Part shown: piece by piece, positions 21,962 through 34,421 of the stretch
Numbering within the stretch: position 1 is the first letter of the stretch
Layout of the letters: each line of letters starts with the position of its first letter
NCBI GenBank assembly: GCA_902729315.2
Contig: LR746281.1
Coordinates: 2,478,501 to 2,542,500, forward strand
Direction: 5' to 3'
Length of the DNA stretch: 64,000 bases
DNA from: Spirodela intermedia
Taxonomy: Eukaryota; Streptophyta; Magnoliopsida; Alismatales; Araceae
Program-made: the position numbers and the translations under genes
The notes under the pieces: generated by a model
Databases searched by the model: none
Told to the model about the DNA's origin: nothing
The model's input: only the letters and a program-made list of their open reading frames with translations

Positions 21962-22251
21962 ACACGGAGATCACTAACGCTGAGAAGACAAAGCTTTGTC
22001 GCGTCGCAGAAGCATTGGATAGCCTGCAGACTCGTGACGAAAGGGCAACAGGCTCTAGCTGTTACATTACGAAGGGGACCGGGAAAGCCTATTTTGATGA
22101 GGTCGACCGTAAGCCGGCAGATGGTTACTGTCTGGGGCGAAGGGAGGCACGGCAAGGGAGGAGGAACATACGGCAGCTGCACAGAGGCGAACGTGCAGAA
22201 CATTAGATTCAAAAGGAGGAATGCTTCCATGGCTTGAGTCTTCGTGGCCAT
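21913..22251 (-). CDS. Secreted 8-cysteine hydrophobic-seed/lipid-transfer-like protein, copy 1
   Basis: This single-exon gene encodes 112 residues. Residues 1-24 are a signal peptide (MATKTQAMEAFLLLNLMFCT), with cleavage likely near VQL, so the mature protein enters the secretory pathway. The mature part carries the eight-cysteine pattern C-C-CC-CxC-C-C (C35, C45, C68, C69, C80, C82, C102, C111) of the Hydrophob_seed/HyPRP branch of the lipid-transfer and 2S albumin superfamily. There is one extra cysteine at 88. Such proteins bind lipids or act at the cell wall and surface; the specific role is unknown. A Pro-rich linker is reduced to a few prolines (30-39). The ATG at 22251 follows a TATA box by about 107 bases and is shared with the other copies; the frame stays open upstream but without a conserved start. 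It is the first of four tandem copies. Confidence 0.85.
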   Translation of the reverse strand: MATKTQAMEAFLLLNLMFCTFASVQLPYVPPPLPCLPSPQTVTICRLTVDLIKIGFPGPLRNVTARACCPFVTSLQAIQCFCDATKLCLLSVSDLRVILTACNQPVPNPLCP

Positions 22252-22357
22252 GGCACTAGAAGGGGAAGAAGTCACGATGTGTAGGGGAACTGGTTCGAGC
22301 GTGAGGAAAAGACGATAGTGGGGAAGTGCTTGGGACATTACAGAAAAACTTGCGGCG

Positions 22358-22365
22358 CTTTATAG
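22358..22365 (-). promoter_or_regulatory. TATA box of 8-cysteine gene copy 1
   Basis: On the minus strand this reads CTATAAAG, 107 bases upstream of the ATG. The same element occurs at the same distance in copy 2 and as CTATATAAAG in copy 4, so it is conserved between the intact copies. Confidence 0.7.
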
Positions 22366-23578
22366 AGACAGACCATTGAGGGGAACGCAGTGCCGATCAG
22401 ACGACCAAATCAACAGCAGTTGGAAGCTTGGGATAAAGGGTGGTAGTTCGGAAACTGGCATCTTCCAATTAATGGGGAGAGGAAACCTAGCTCTTATTAA
22501 TTAGAGTTTTAAAAGAATATTCAACACTATTCCGGGATGATAATGACACTAATTTTATAATGATCCGAAAATTCTGAAGATTACAGAAACATTGATATCA
22601 ATGAATAATAGATCAACGTTTTAAATATATGACATTACTGATCCACAGATTTTAAACATGAATTCAAGATCTGTTATAGATCTGCTATTTCAATTGAGAT
22701 TGAAATAAACTCATAACGGTGTCATGAGTGTTTCTGAAAGTTAACTGGCTTATTAAGGTTTAAATGAGTTTTAGTTATAAGTCAAGTCACCTTTTTATTT
22801 AATTTGGTTAGTAAAAAAAAAAAAAAAATTGATTTCGATTGAAACAGAATTAGAATTTTCAGGATGTTTTCTCCACATGAAAATGAGACTGGTTCAACTT
22901 GAATTTTCCTTAGAGTGAGGTTCATTTATCCTATGAATTCTTTTCTAAATGTGAATAGAATTCTCTCCTTGAATTCTCTTCTGCTTGTGCTATTTTTTAG
23001 GTCAACAAAGTTGATCACGTTGGTGATCAGGCTTTTGAACTGTTGGGTCCCACACATACTTGTCATCAATAGTTTGGGTGAGACAAGTCTTCCTCCGTAG
23101 GCAACGGAATCCACATGAGGTTCTATCCAAAAAAATCATACTTTTCTGGGAAATCCTTTCATATAAAACTTCAATTGTAGAAAAATAAATGTTTTCTCAC
23201 TAAACATTAATTTGGTAAAAGTGGACAATATACCCTGCTTAGGGTTTGTGCGACCCTTTCTTGGGGGTTTTTTGAGAAAGAGCGGAGGCTCAAAGTGGAC
23301 ATTTTGTTCGTCTGATCTTCAGGTCCATCGAGTCCATTAATAAATTGGCCAATTATTTAATTATCAGTAAAATTGATGGGTGTATATATAAGAGAAAAAG
23401 ATATTCTAAAAAATTAAAGTAAATAAGATTCCTTCAAAAAATAAAAAAAACTATATGGACCAATTCAAAAACTGAAAAAAAATATTCGGAACAGATGAGA
23501 CCCAAATCTGGAGAAAAGCCCGGCACAAATCCTAACATGTTTGCTAGAGAGCCTCCAACCCCTCTCTCTGCCTGGGCC
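22366..23578. repeat. Upstream DNA of copy 1, shared between array units
   Basis: The block around 22950-23240 (gtcaacaaag, 'gaactgttgggtcccacaca', 'actaaacattaatttggt') recurs near 9700-9900, 35380-35650 and 50590-50800. 23290-23470 aligns with 35850-36030 and 50930-51080. No gene is seen. Confidence 0.7.
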
Positions 23579-23594
23579 ATGTCTCCCCCAATTG

Positions 23595-23639
<45 letters not shown>

Positions 23640-23695
23640 GTCCATCATTGGATTTTAGAAACCAGAGGGAACCTCTCTGACCGTCTCCAATACGT
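23579..23695 (+). pseudogene. Relic of a SAUR 5' leader, coding region absent
   Basis: The CT tract followed by a 'tagtccatcattggatttta' block and 'gaaccagagggaa'-type sequence aligns with 51655-51720, the 5' leader of the intact SAUR gene. In this unit the promoter part corresponding to 36200-36660 is missing, and no SAUR coding sequence follows. It is therefore a truncated duplicate. Confidence 0.65.
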
Positions 23696-25692
23696 GGCCG
23701 TTCTCCTTCCTTTAGCACCAGGCGGAGTTCCTCTCCCCAATGATATCTCTTTTCTAGTTTTTTCGCCTTGGCATAATAGGGACCGGGGACAGGCACCTAT
23801 GCATCAACATCTGATCTACTTCTCATTCAGTTCCGACCCAGCAAACAGATCCAATACGCCTTACAGACAAGATCAATAATTTGATCTATTCTCATTCAAT
23901 TCAGGCCGATAACATAGCCATTATGTCTTATTCAACCTGAAATAAGTTGAGATAAACTACCAGCGTATTTCACACTATTATTCTACTTGGATCTGCAGAA
24001 CTTAGTTTGTTTCTTCTTTGAGCATAGGGTTTTGAAAAACTGATTTTCAAATGATTGTGAGGTCTAATGATCAGAGATGTATAACTTATTTATCAAAGAT
24101 CATAATGTTTGCTCTTGTCGGTCCTAGAGATTTCTGCTTTATTCGAGACGTAGAGAATGACCTTCGAAGTTAATATTTGGCTATACTAGAATGATTGTCT
24201 CAAGATCTGCTCTAGAAAATATGACTCACTGGAGTGAGACAGAGTATGAGAACGCAAGGAGAAGAAAATCTGTTTTTCCTCGTAAGTTAGCATAAATATA
24301 CACTGAATGTATGTGGAATGTGCAGCCAATTTTTCTAAAAAACTAAACGGGGATTGCACAAAAACTAATGCTTAATCCTGCAATCACTGCTCAGAAAGAA
24401 GAACTCATTACAGCTTGAGTAATGGGCATGTGACGAATATACATATTTTTGTTGAAAGAACTGGTATTGTAGAGTTTAGGCTGAGACGATTGTTGAATGC
24501 GGTCTGATGAAGAGAGAGCCTGCCGCTCAACTGGTTTAGTATCTTGATGGTCTAGTTTCGAAAATTGAAGGGTCCAGATTCGTAATCCTTTGAAGGTTCA
24601 CATGAGTGTGTCTACTCCCTTAGCCATATGAAAACTTCTTATATTTCTAATTGTGATTTAAATTCTGTTTTATTTGCTGATTTCGAAATTTTGAGAAAAC
24701 GTTCATGTAAATAATCATTTGACTAAACATGGGTATAAAGATACTTCAATTGGAATTCACAGTCTAATTTATTCTCTTCTATAATTAAATTTCTCTTTAG
24801 CTAAAAACTTACTAGAAATATTTGTGAGGTTACTAGAAGTATCAAAATATGTGGTTGAAAAATAATTTTCTCTACATTAATTTCTAATGAAATGGTACTT
24901 TAGATCTATATAGTTTATTCGTGAATGACTAATAGAACTTTAATTAGAATTCATAGGATTGATATTGTCATAGAAAGTTAATATTTTTTTCATTTTTTCT
25001 TTTTGCAGTCTACACATTGTGATTTCATCTGAAAGATTTGTCCACAACGTGATATAGTTGATGCTTCAAGATTTCATTGTCAATGAAAATTCAGCGTTTG
25101 TTTCATCACAATAAATCTTGAACAGTTTTAGGTTAATCCAAGAACATGCATCAAAATGTACTTTGTTGATAGAAGCCTTAATATGAAGTGTTGATAGGTA
25201 AGTACTATTAATAAAGATGTGGATGGATTTGAGGGATATATGTTGCATGATTTTTGGAACTTATGATTTGATAATTTAAATATAGTGCAATATGCATTAT
25301 TATGTAATCTTGATACAAATCTTTTGACTAAAACTTATAATATGTAACTTTTTATGTCAAAATTTTTGTTGATTGCGTCATATTTGGATCAAGTAATCAA
25401 CAACTATGTGAAGAAATCTCTGTACACCTTTGAAGAAAGAATCCTAAATTATTAGTCATGAATTAGGTAACTTGATAGAGTGAGAAAAAATGAAAAGAAA
25501 GAAAAAGAAATTTAGTTCCTCTATGTCAAGTGTGTCACCCACTTGTAGAACTCTGAGAGAAAAAAAAGCAAAATGAATACTGGAAAATGGGTGAAGAGTC
25601 GTCCTCTACTGATGGAATAAATGGACAGTAATAAAGTGGAAATTAGCCTTCTTCAGATTCCCATGTCGCTTAAAACTTTAAAGAGGGATGCT
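23696..25692. repeat. AT-rich duplicated DNA between array units 1 and 2
   Basis: 23930-24250 aligns with 47945-48300. 25280-25450 aligns with 36740-36870, and 25470-25690 with 12730-12950. Several short open frames are not shared between copies. No gene is supported. Confidence 0.6.
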
Positions 25693-26785
25693 TGATAACA
25701 CACATTCATGCATTGGATTTATGCTTATTCTATATGTATATACATTAATTAGCAGTGCATGTTATCATGTTACCCAATCACATTTATGCATTTCATGTAT
25801 GTTGATATAATTTATTAGTTGGACACTTTTTTCTAAGCATAATTGATTATGAGTTAATTATGTTTGACTTCTATGAAGTCAAGTGGATTATATAATCTTC
25901 GTGATTTTTTATGATACATAGGTAGAGATGGTTATGGCCTTTCTCTACCATCCATTTGAGCCTATTTCAGAATGGGCAATGAGCCCATTGAATGGATCAA
26001 TGGAAGCCTTGAGGATGGACACAGTCAACAAGTGAACCACTTTTTATGGAGGACAGTTCCAGGTCCGAAATGGAGGAAAGAGGAAGGAAAACACGTGGTG
26101 GCTCTCAAGAAATATTCAGCCACATTTCAAGGCATTTTGGGTGCCCAAAAATATCCTATAAATCATGGTCTTCTCCCACTCTTCTCTCTCATTCCTGTGG
26201 TTGCCCCAAAACCTGTCTGGCCGAGTGAAACAGCACCCTCAAGTCCCTCTTGTCTTCCTTGTTTTTGATGAATGAAGCTTGCATGTTTCATCTTAAATCC
26301 ATAATTGTATGAGAGTGAGTGCATGTGCATGTTATTAGAGCATCTAGGAGGTAGTCAAACTGAAGCTCGGAGGTGGCACAGCAACATCTCCCTCCTCTTG
26401 GTGCTGATCTTAGTAAGTTGTCTCAATTATTGCATGGCATTTAGAATATAGTAGGTTTGAGGTTCTCAATAGGGTTTTTTAGATCCAGAAAATTTACTAA
26501 TTTCATCTTCTTTTCTTCTCATCTGAATTTAGATTGCATCTAAATTTAGATCTTCATCTCTTTCTCCCTCTCTCACTTTCTAATTCATATCTAGCTCATC
26601 TCTGTCATCTCCGTCATCTCCATCATCTCCTTAATTCGAAATCCTAAAATTTACCTAAAATTCAATTCCTATGGATCGACCCCTAAGTCACATTATCAAC
26701 CTAATAAGTGCAAGATTAAGGTTATATAAATATCTTTGATTGAATCCACTTAGGCCTAATGACACCCTAAGTTTAGATATCATCA
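25693..26785. mobile_element. Solo LTR D, 1093 bp, different family from A/B
   Basis: It starts TGATAACACACATTC and ends GATATCATCA. The flanks are ATGCT (25688-25692) and ATGGT (26786-26790), a 5-bp target-site duplication with one mismatch. The uninterrupted site is present in unit 1 as ATGGT at 12948-12952, with matching sequence on both sides, so the insertion is well defined. No internal domain remains, and there is no homology to LTR A beyond the first few bases that I can see. Confidence 0.88.
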
Positions 26786-27393
26786 ATGGTGCAGTACATT
26801 AAAGGAGTAAGAGAAAATGATAATGACTGAAATTAGATCTCCTGTATCCTTATGTCACTTAGAGACTTAAAGAGGAAGAACACATAATGAAATTACAGAT
26901 AGTAGTAAATAAAATAAAAATAAAAATAAAAATTAGAATCTACAGCATTCATGCCCCCCTCACCTATCACCTGGAGAGAGCCTAAATGCTGGAGGAGAGA
27001 GTTCAGCCCGCTGCTGTCTTCAGCTTGTGGGGGATGCACTCCATCTGTCGTAGCTGTCATTGTCATCGCCACGCTCACCTCCACATGCCACTCAGGAGAG
27101 CCCGTCGTTGTCATCAGCACTGCCGCGAACACTACAGCCACTATCGTTGTTCGGGGTGCTCAGCTCCTCTACCTGTCCCACAAGAAGGGAGAGCTCGCCA
27201 CCACTATTGCCGTCTACTACTGCCGCTGTGTCATCACCATCTGCTACTGCCCCTGTGTCATCATCGTCTGCTGCTGCCGCTGTGTCATCACCGTTCACCT
27301 CTATTGTGAACGCCAGAGCTAACGTCGCCACTGTCGTGCTCAGCTCCTCTTCTACTTGTCACGCAGGAGGAGAACTCGCAGTCACCGCTGCTA
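26786..27393. repeat. Unit 2 segment with a GC-rich minisatellite
   Basis: 26786-26940 continues the unit 1 homology after the LTR. 27211-27300 holds about three imperfect ~30-bp repeats built on 'ctgctactgccgctgtgtca' type sequence. Open frames across the region are all low-complexity (Cys/Ile/Val or Ser/Pro/Thr depending on frame) and are not credible genes. Confidence 0.65.
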
Positions 27394-29030
27394 CCCAATA
27401 ATACTTCATTTTTAATGTATAAGTGAGTTAAAATCAAATTATTTTTTGTATGAATTAACATAAGATGTGGATTATTTAAGTTAGAAATCTTAGTACTCAA
27501 TTTAGAGTAATATGATGAACTCATATCTAATCTGCTGAATTTTAATGGTTTATATGAAATGAATATATATTTTTGATTTTAAATCCATGATCTATCATGC
27601 TTATCCATGGTTTATATTCTTGAGGATTATTTTACAATTGACATAAATTACTCATGAAGTTAAAACTGAAAAATAAATTTATCTTTGATTTTTTAGGAAA
27701 TCTATAAAGACATATTTTCAGTGATTTTCTTAGTAATTTAGAAATTATCAAAATAATGAGAAACAATGCAGTGAATCATGGCCACATCACCAAGAGGATG
27801 TGTCAAGGGTTCATGGGCCAAGTCAGCATTTTTTGACCACATCAAGAACTATGCCATGTCATTCATGTACACGTCATCTTTGATGCTCTATTTTTGGGGA
27901 ATAAAAAGAACCGAGATAATTCCGGAATTCGCGACAGTTATTGAGATAGCATGAAAATCAGAAAGCAGTTCGTGGTCAAAGGGAAGAAGCTTTATGGATG
28001 ATAAAAATGGAAAGAGAAGGAATTTACAAGCCTTTTGAGCCGAGTCCTCTCCGGGTGACTGGCGGAAACGAGCAGAGCAATGTTGGGAATTTACGGGTTC
28101 GGTTTCTCTTCTAATTGTGTTTTAATTTCATTCCTTCTTGATTCATCATCTGGATGAAGGGAAGAATACAAGATTAAGGTTTTATTTACATTTTTTTACT
28201 ACTTTTTAGATGATTTCGCATTCATTTTCTGGTAATCTATTTTTGTGTGACAGAGGAGCGGGGAGCGATGGGCGGTGATTGCGAATTAGATTTCTGTTTT
28301 GATTTTATTTTATTTTCATTTTAGGTTATTTCTTCTTCTGGGTGACAGTCAAAAGATGAGATTAAGTATTTTAATATTCATTCTTTTCACTTTTTAATCT
28401 CTTTTCATTTCGATTTTCCATTGCAATAATACTCTATTCCTGGGTAACAGGCATGGACGAGTTGGTCGATTTATTTATTTATTTTTTGTTTCTTCTTCTT
28501 CCGGTTATAATATTTCTGTTAAATATAAAATTTCTAAGTATAAGTTTAGTATATTTATTTCGAATTATTACTTAGTTTTTACCATCATTTGACTCAAAAT
28601 CGTTTTCCTATTTCAACGCTAGTGGGGGAGACCCCGCCGGAGGTCTTACTTACTCTCTCCTTCCTTGTTTCTCCCGATTTTAGGTGTATTTGCCATCATT
28701 TAATTTTTCTCAGCCATTTTCTCTGGAATATTTTTCAAGTCTTGAGTCACTTATCAATTCTAAACATAGAAAAATATCAAATTTCGAAGATTTAGAGCTC
28801 AAGCAATTTAGAAGATTTAAACTGAAAATAAGATTATTTTCTTTATTTATTTATTTTTATTTCAATAAGTTGTTTAGAATGAAAGAAATTCAAATTGAGA
28901 TTTTACATCATCTTTGTGGACAACCTGAATCCACCAAATTTTAATTTTAATTTTAAGTTTTAAGTTTTAATTCGGTCTATATATACATATATTTAAAATT
29001 TGATCACTTTGTTTATAACTACCAAAGTGA
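27394..29030. mobile_element. About 1.6 kb insertion in unit 2 relative to unit 1, family unknown
   Basis: Unit 1 is continuous at about 13200-13230, whereas unit 2 departs near 27394 and resumes near 29030. A short direct repeat, CTACC, lies at both edges (27388-27392 and about 29020-29024), but the exact ends are uncertain. The inserted part contains a GC-richer patch around 27910-28110 and 28600-28640 and no coding capacity. It could be a further solo LTR or a non-autonomous element. Confidence 0.45.
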
Positions 29031-32000
29031 TATCATTGCCACTGCCATGAACACCATAGTAACTGTCGCTATTGTCTCCATCTGCCAAGTGGAGAGGAAC
29101 CGGTTGGTGTTCTCATGGCCTACCTTTTCTTTCTCCTCTCTTCTCTTTTGTACCCCCTCATCATGATGGGATGGGTATTGGGCCTTATGTGGGGCCTCAT
29201 ATTCTTGGCCCAAATATCATTGGACAAACAAATTTAAATTCATCATATATATCAAAAAATTGTAGCTGCACAAACCTTTTCTATTGGCTATAAAAAAATA
29301 ATATTTCTCAAAGATATATCTTGAAAATCATGTTAGAGTACAGATTTAAAGTGAAGTACAAATTTATCAATATGAATATGCATATTTACTTGAAACCTCA
29401 TGAGGTGTTAAAAATTATGATTCGACATTTTCCTTCAATTTAGTTATATTTGACATCAATAAAACTAATATTTCTTAACATTTGGCCCTACTTATCATCT
29501 AAAAATGATTCATTAACATGAATGTTCTCTACTCATTATCTATTCAAAATCCTCAATATTTATAGGTGAATGAAATACAGAAAATCTTTCTAGATCTCTC
29601 ATATATTCCATGTTTTTTTTTCTTGTAATAAAGACAAATTTGACCCATAGACATCTACAATGATATGTCCTTGAAGTCCATTCAAATATTCCTGCATGAG
29701 ACCAACACTCAACATGGTTAAGTCATGATATTCCTATCCATTTTGCACCATTTCAAATTGGCTTGATAAGAGGATCAGAAAATACAAATACAAAACCGAC
29801 AGATGAATTTCATTGAATGAGCAATTGATCAGACTTATATTATTTACTTTAAAAATAGGCTTAATAAAATAAATAGTCTGAATTTAATTTGATTAGATCA
29901 GTATCAAAATCAGTTGAAAGAAATGATCTAATAGCATAAGCACATAAAGTAGTAAGAAAGCTTCTATACCTTATAATGCCTCATTGAACTTGATTATCAT
30001 TATTTTCTCATTATGGCATACTTTGTAAATATTATGATTTCCATAGAAATTGAAATGTAATCATTTTATAGCATAGTGTTGATGCTTTGGTTTTGATAAT
30101 TACAAGTAAAAGATTGATTCAAATAAATTTATTAAATGTTAATAGTTACTTATATGCCTCAAATACTTAATATGCTCATATAATTATTACGTCAATTATG
30201 TTTATTCCTTTAATGATCTTATCCCTAGCAATTGAATTGAAGTTATCAATCCTTGAGATTAAGTGATTATTCGTGTTAAGAATATTTGATGAACAAAATC
30301 ATCAGCTGAAAAATCACCCTTCAATAAAAGAATTAGTATATGCTTAAACTGGGTATAACTAATTCATGAGAATTATCTGTTCTACTGATCAAATTAAATG
30401 TGATTTTGATCTGACCTATAAATAAAACTATTCCTCATCAATTTAGTACCTAGTATTTCGACATGATGATGGAAAAGTTCTCCAAAATCTCTCGTGAATC
30501 AAATCATCAAAATATTTATAAATGAAAGAGATACCTAAGCTTTGAATATGCCATCTCAATAGCAAGACATCATATGCTTACGTGGACAGAAATTTAAACT
30601 AAATGTGATTTGGATCTGACCTAGAAATCCAACTATTCTTGATTAGTTTAGAAAATTTTATTTTAGATTTTAATGAAAAAGGAGGAGGGAATAAGGAGAT
30701 TCGTAGTTTAAAAGGTTCAAGGTTATTACCACACATTATAAAAAATAGTAAGTACTTGAACAAAGCCTTTGAAAGTTGGAGATCTTGTAAAATTGGGAAA
30801 TTCTTAGAGGATGAAGCCTATTTATCAGCTAAGGCTTAAGAATTGAAAATAGGTTGAACACATGAATATTTAAGTCATCCTCTCAAAAATCGTATTATCT
30901 TTTCTAGTTGATTTTGGCAAAATGATCAACTCTATCTTCTTTGCCCTAGCTGTCCATCAGGTGCTAAGGTAATTGGGTGATGACGAGAGAGTATTTTGTG
31001 TGAAAGCACAAGGCATTATTAGTTGGTTTTGACTCAAGAAGGACGAGTCTTTGAGGAGATGAACTTGAGGTATTTGGGTGGCCGATGGCATAAAATCAGT
31101 GTGTAATTCTTAAGGATATTGGTGAATAAAGGAGTATAGTTCTCTCATGGTCTAGACATAGTTAGGTGAGGGATGAGCTAGTATAAATTTTTTGTGCTCT
31201 TAGTGAGAGTATTAAGAGCACATGTGTGATAACACATCTAGTGACACCTATAGATAGGTATCAGTTAAATAAAAAAATCAGCAGATATTATAAAAGCCCT
31301 GATTCATCCTCTCTCTTGATGTCTCTCCTAGCCCTATGCTTTCAACAATGAAATCGGTGAATCTTTGAAATTGAAATTACTTGTTATAACATATATTCAG
31401 TAAATTTCAACTAAACTATCAACTTCTTTACATCTACTTGTAGATAGGTATTATCGTATCTATTATTATATCATGTACAAAGAATGGTATAATTTGATCC
31501 TCTTAATTGACCTTGTTTTTCATTTTCCATCATCAAAACATCACACATATAATGCTCCAATAAGATCAACCATCTTAAGTGACCCATTGTGCTCATCACA
31601 AGTTTCCTCACAAAAGGTTTCAAAAAATTTCATTGTGTTTGAAAACTCGGAAAAAGGATTTGTTGAATCTCCAATTGATTTACTCTTAAAAAGATGAGGT
31701 AACTATAAACGTTTTTATAATTCAATGATCAAGAAAATTGATTTTCTCTTAATTCCACAATCCACTTGTCGAGTTGAAGCTTTTTGAATAATCAAGACTT
31801 TTCACAGATTTGTGGCTGGAATGAGATACCTTATTCATTTACTTGCTGATCCAGTTTCTTGTCTCTGTGATTATCACATGAGCTCTAAATTTCAATGAAA
31901 ATTCTTTGTTGAGCGCTGTGACAATGCTGGCAAAAGATCTCAAAAGAATATAGATCTGAGGTGTTTCTCAAAGTGGACAAGAAATGACTTTATTTCTAAA

Positions 32001-32460
32001 TGTAATTTTGATTTAGTCTTTCTTCGTGTTCTGCCTCTTCAACATTCTATTTCTAAACTTAAAAAAATCTGATGGGAACATCCACTATGAGGCATCATTT
32101 AACGCTTTCAAATATATATTTTCGGTTTAAAACGCTGAAATATTATTTGAGGAGCAACATATATATATATATATCCAATGAAAATAGGTTTGGTTCAAAC
32201 AAGATATTATAACCTTAATGGCAATTCATGAATAATTACCCATTATGATCCAAGTGGTCGCAAATGAAACATGGATGCATAATATTACTATTGATGTTTT
32301 ATATCAACACTCCGTGGAACTTAATGATGATTCGGTCTAACTTGTAATTATTATTTCGAATTATTGTATCAAAATATGCTTCAGAAGTAAATAATGATTT
32401 CACGTACAAATTTAATGAATATTTTCATTCTCTCCCATCGGTGTGAGTGTGAAGGTGATA
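29031..32460. repeat. Array unit 2, left and middle parts
   Basis: This AT-rich DNA aligns in blocks with 13290-15349 and then 16993-18180 of unit 1, skipping solo LTR A (empty site near 31222-31226). No gene is supported; the short frames present differ between the copies. Confidence 0.7.
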
Positions 32461-32463
32461 CGC

Positions 32464-32733
32464 ATGGGACAAGGAAAAGTTGAGAACATAACTCTTGCAA
32501 GAAAAACTTACATGAGAAAGAGATTGAGAGATCTTCAACAAACATTGGATCCCCAAATTTGGTCTCGCAAAGGCAAGAAAACTATTATTTCTTCTTTGAT
32601 CATTCTTTTTGTTCTCATCCTCAATTATATTAGGGGGATTTCGACAAAGCAAAACAAAGGAGAATGGCTTGAAATTTATCCACGTCACCAAAATAAATTG
32701 GACAGAGACTACTTCAAATTGACCAGCAAATAG
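32464..32733 (+). CDS. Short unrecognised ORF with a hydrophobic segment, conserved as relics in other units
   Basis: From an ATG at 32464 the frame encodes 89 residues. A basic block RKRLRDLQQTLDP (about 18-30) is followed by a hydrophobic stretch TIISSLIILFVLILNYI (about 40-56) and a charged tail. Unit 1 keeps the block RLRDLQQTLDP at about 18260-18290 but has lost one base after it. Unit 3 keeps only the tail region (44490-44660) with a 39-bp duplication. I do not recognise the family. It may be an exon of an older duplicated gene rather than a complete gene; I found no start or promoter evidence. Confidence 0.25.
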   Translation: MGQGKVENITLARKTYMRKRLRDLQQTLDPQIWSRKGKKTIISSLIILFVLILNYIRGISTKQNKGEWLEIYPRHQNKLDRDYFKLTSK

Positions 32734-33330
32734 AATATCAAGGATGGATCAAATTCTTATCATCTTCATCTAGTGATTGAAAACTCGACAAAACTATGGA
32801 CATCAGAATGTGAAAAAGAAAAAAGAAGAACAGGAAGAGAAGAATCTTTTTTATTTCTCTACATCGCAGTGAAGTTGACATCAATTTACAACATACTATT
32901 TAGATGAAATGAGCACAAAGTAATTCAATAATGCTTCTGTCTGATCGATAATGATTCTGTAATTTCTTTCATCTTGATTATATTAAATTGTGAGAGATAA
33001 GATTTCCTTTAAAACCTGAAATTTAAGGAGGGTAAAGCGGGGAGCTTCTATTGCTTAGCCTCTTAGACCTGTGGGATCTACAAGCTAAATCTGAGGAGCT
33101 TCTGTATTTTTTATCACCTAGAGTTGGAGAATCTAGAAAGGGATTTGGGACGTCTTGAGCCACTGGAGTTGTGAACTCTAGTTGGTTTCTGAGTCTAAAA
33201 GTTAGCGTGTAAACATCCAGGTTTATTGGAACTTGAGGGAATCCTTGGAGAGTGTTTAATGGTCAAGAAGACTGAACCACTATAAATTTAGTGTAATTAT
33301 GTTGCTAATGATTAATATTTAGAAATTAAT

Positions 33331-34421
33331 GACTTGAAAGCTAGTTAATCTTGGAGCATTTATAATGAGAAAAATGGAAAGAATCACAAGTCTGACCTCT
33401 TCACTCCTCTATGCCGTTCTTATCCATTAAGTTATTTAACATTTTGGGGTTTGATCTTATCGGATTAAATTCCACCAACCTGAAAAGGATTGATTACACT
33501 AACAAAGTCACTGCCATCAATATGGGATTATACTATTTTTTATACTAATAAATGGATCTCTATCAAGAAACAATCAAACCTTCTACCCAAAATTGATCCA
33601 CACATTGCCTCATCGATACCAGATCCCCCAACATAGAATCAAGCGTTTCACCCATGACAAATTTCAATCAAGTTCTGAAAAAGACATGACACGTCATAAC
33701 TATATCAATACTCACCTCAGGACAGTAGAAGACGAAGGGAATCAAATTACGGGAAGTCATTATGTACATGTGGATACAGCGGAAATACAGCTTTGATATG
33801 GATCTATTTCTGGTCATTCCTTCGATTTGATTCTCGCTTGAACCGGATGATGAAAAATTCACATACCCCAATAACAAAGAAGGCTGAGTTGAATAATTCC
33901 GCATTCAGAACCTAATTGGCTAAAGGGATGGGAAATCATTATTACGGATAGCCTGCATGGCTCAAAGAATCTACCACAAAACATCAGCGGTATCCATACT
34001 TGAACCCCACATAAATAAATACCATTGCACCAACCTGCACCTTAGAGCCAAAACATCAACCTGCACCTTTATTGAAGCTAACAAAGGAGGGTTAGCCAGA
34101 CTGAATTACGACAGACGACCCCCGTTCTTACGGGAACACAGTTTCGGACACATTGCACCGAAACATGTTTATCACGAGTACAGTTATGCTTTTCTTTCGC
34201 TGTTGCCTACGGTTCGGAAAGAGGTGAACAGGGCCTCTCCCTCGCTTACACACCCGACAGCTGACACTACATTACTTCACACCGTTGGGAAACACGGGAC
34301 CACACGGAAACCACGATAGGGATAATCCACAGGGTGGTCAAGGATGCAGGGGAGGATTCTCCGGCTGGAAATTATGGACAAAGCGGGTTGGGAACCGGCT
34401 GGTTGCAGGCAGTCAGTATCG
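33331..34421. repeat. Near-identical tract shared with 20906-21961
   Basis: This is the partner of the tract in unit 1. It retains about 32 bases (near 33870-33901) that copy 1 lacks. A related sequence in unit 4 (about 49225-49260) also has them, so copy 1 suffered the deletion. Confidence 0.85.

Noticed and set aside
26951-27322. Overlapping frames rich in Cys/Ile/Val or Ser/Pro
   Set aside because: They translate the minisatellite; all frames are open because of its composition.
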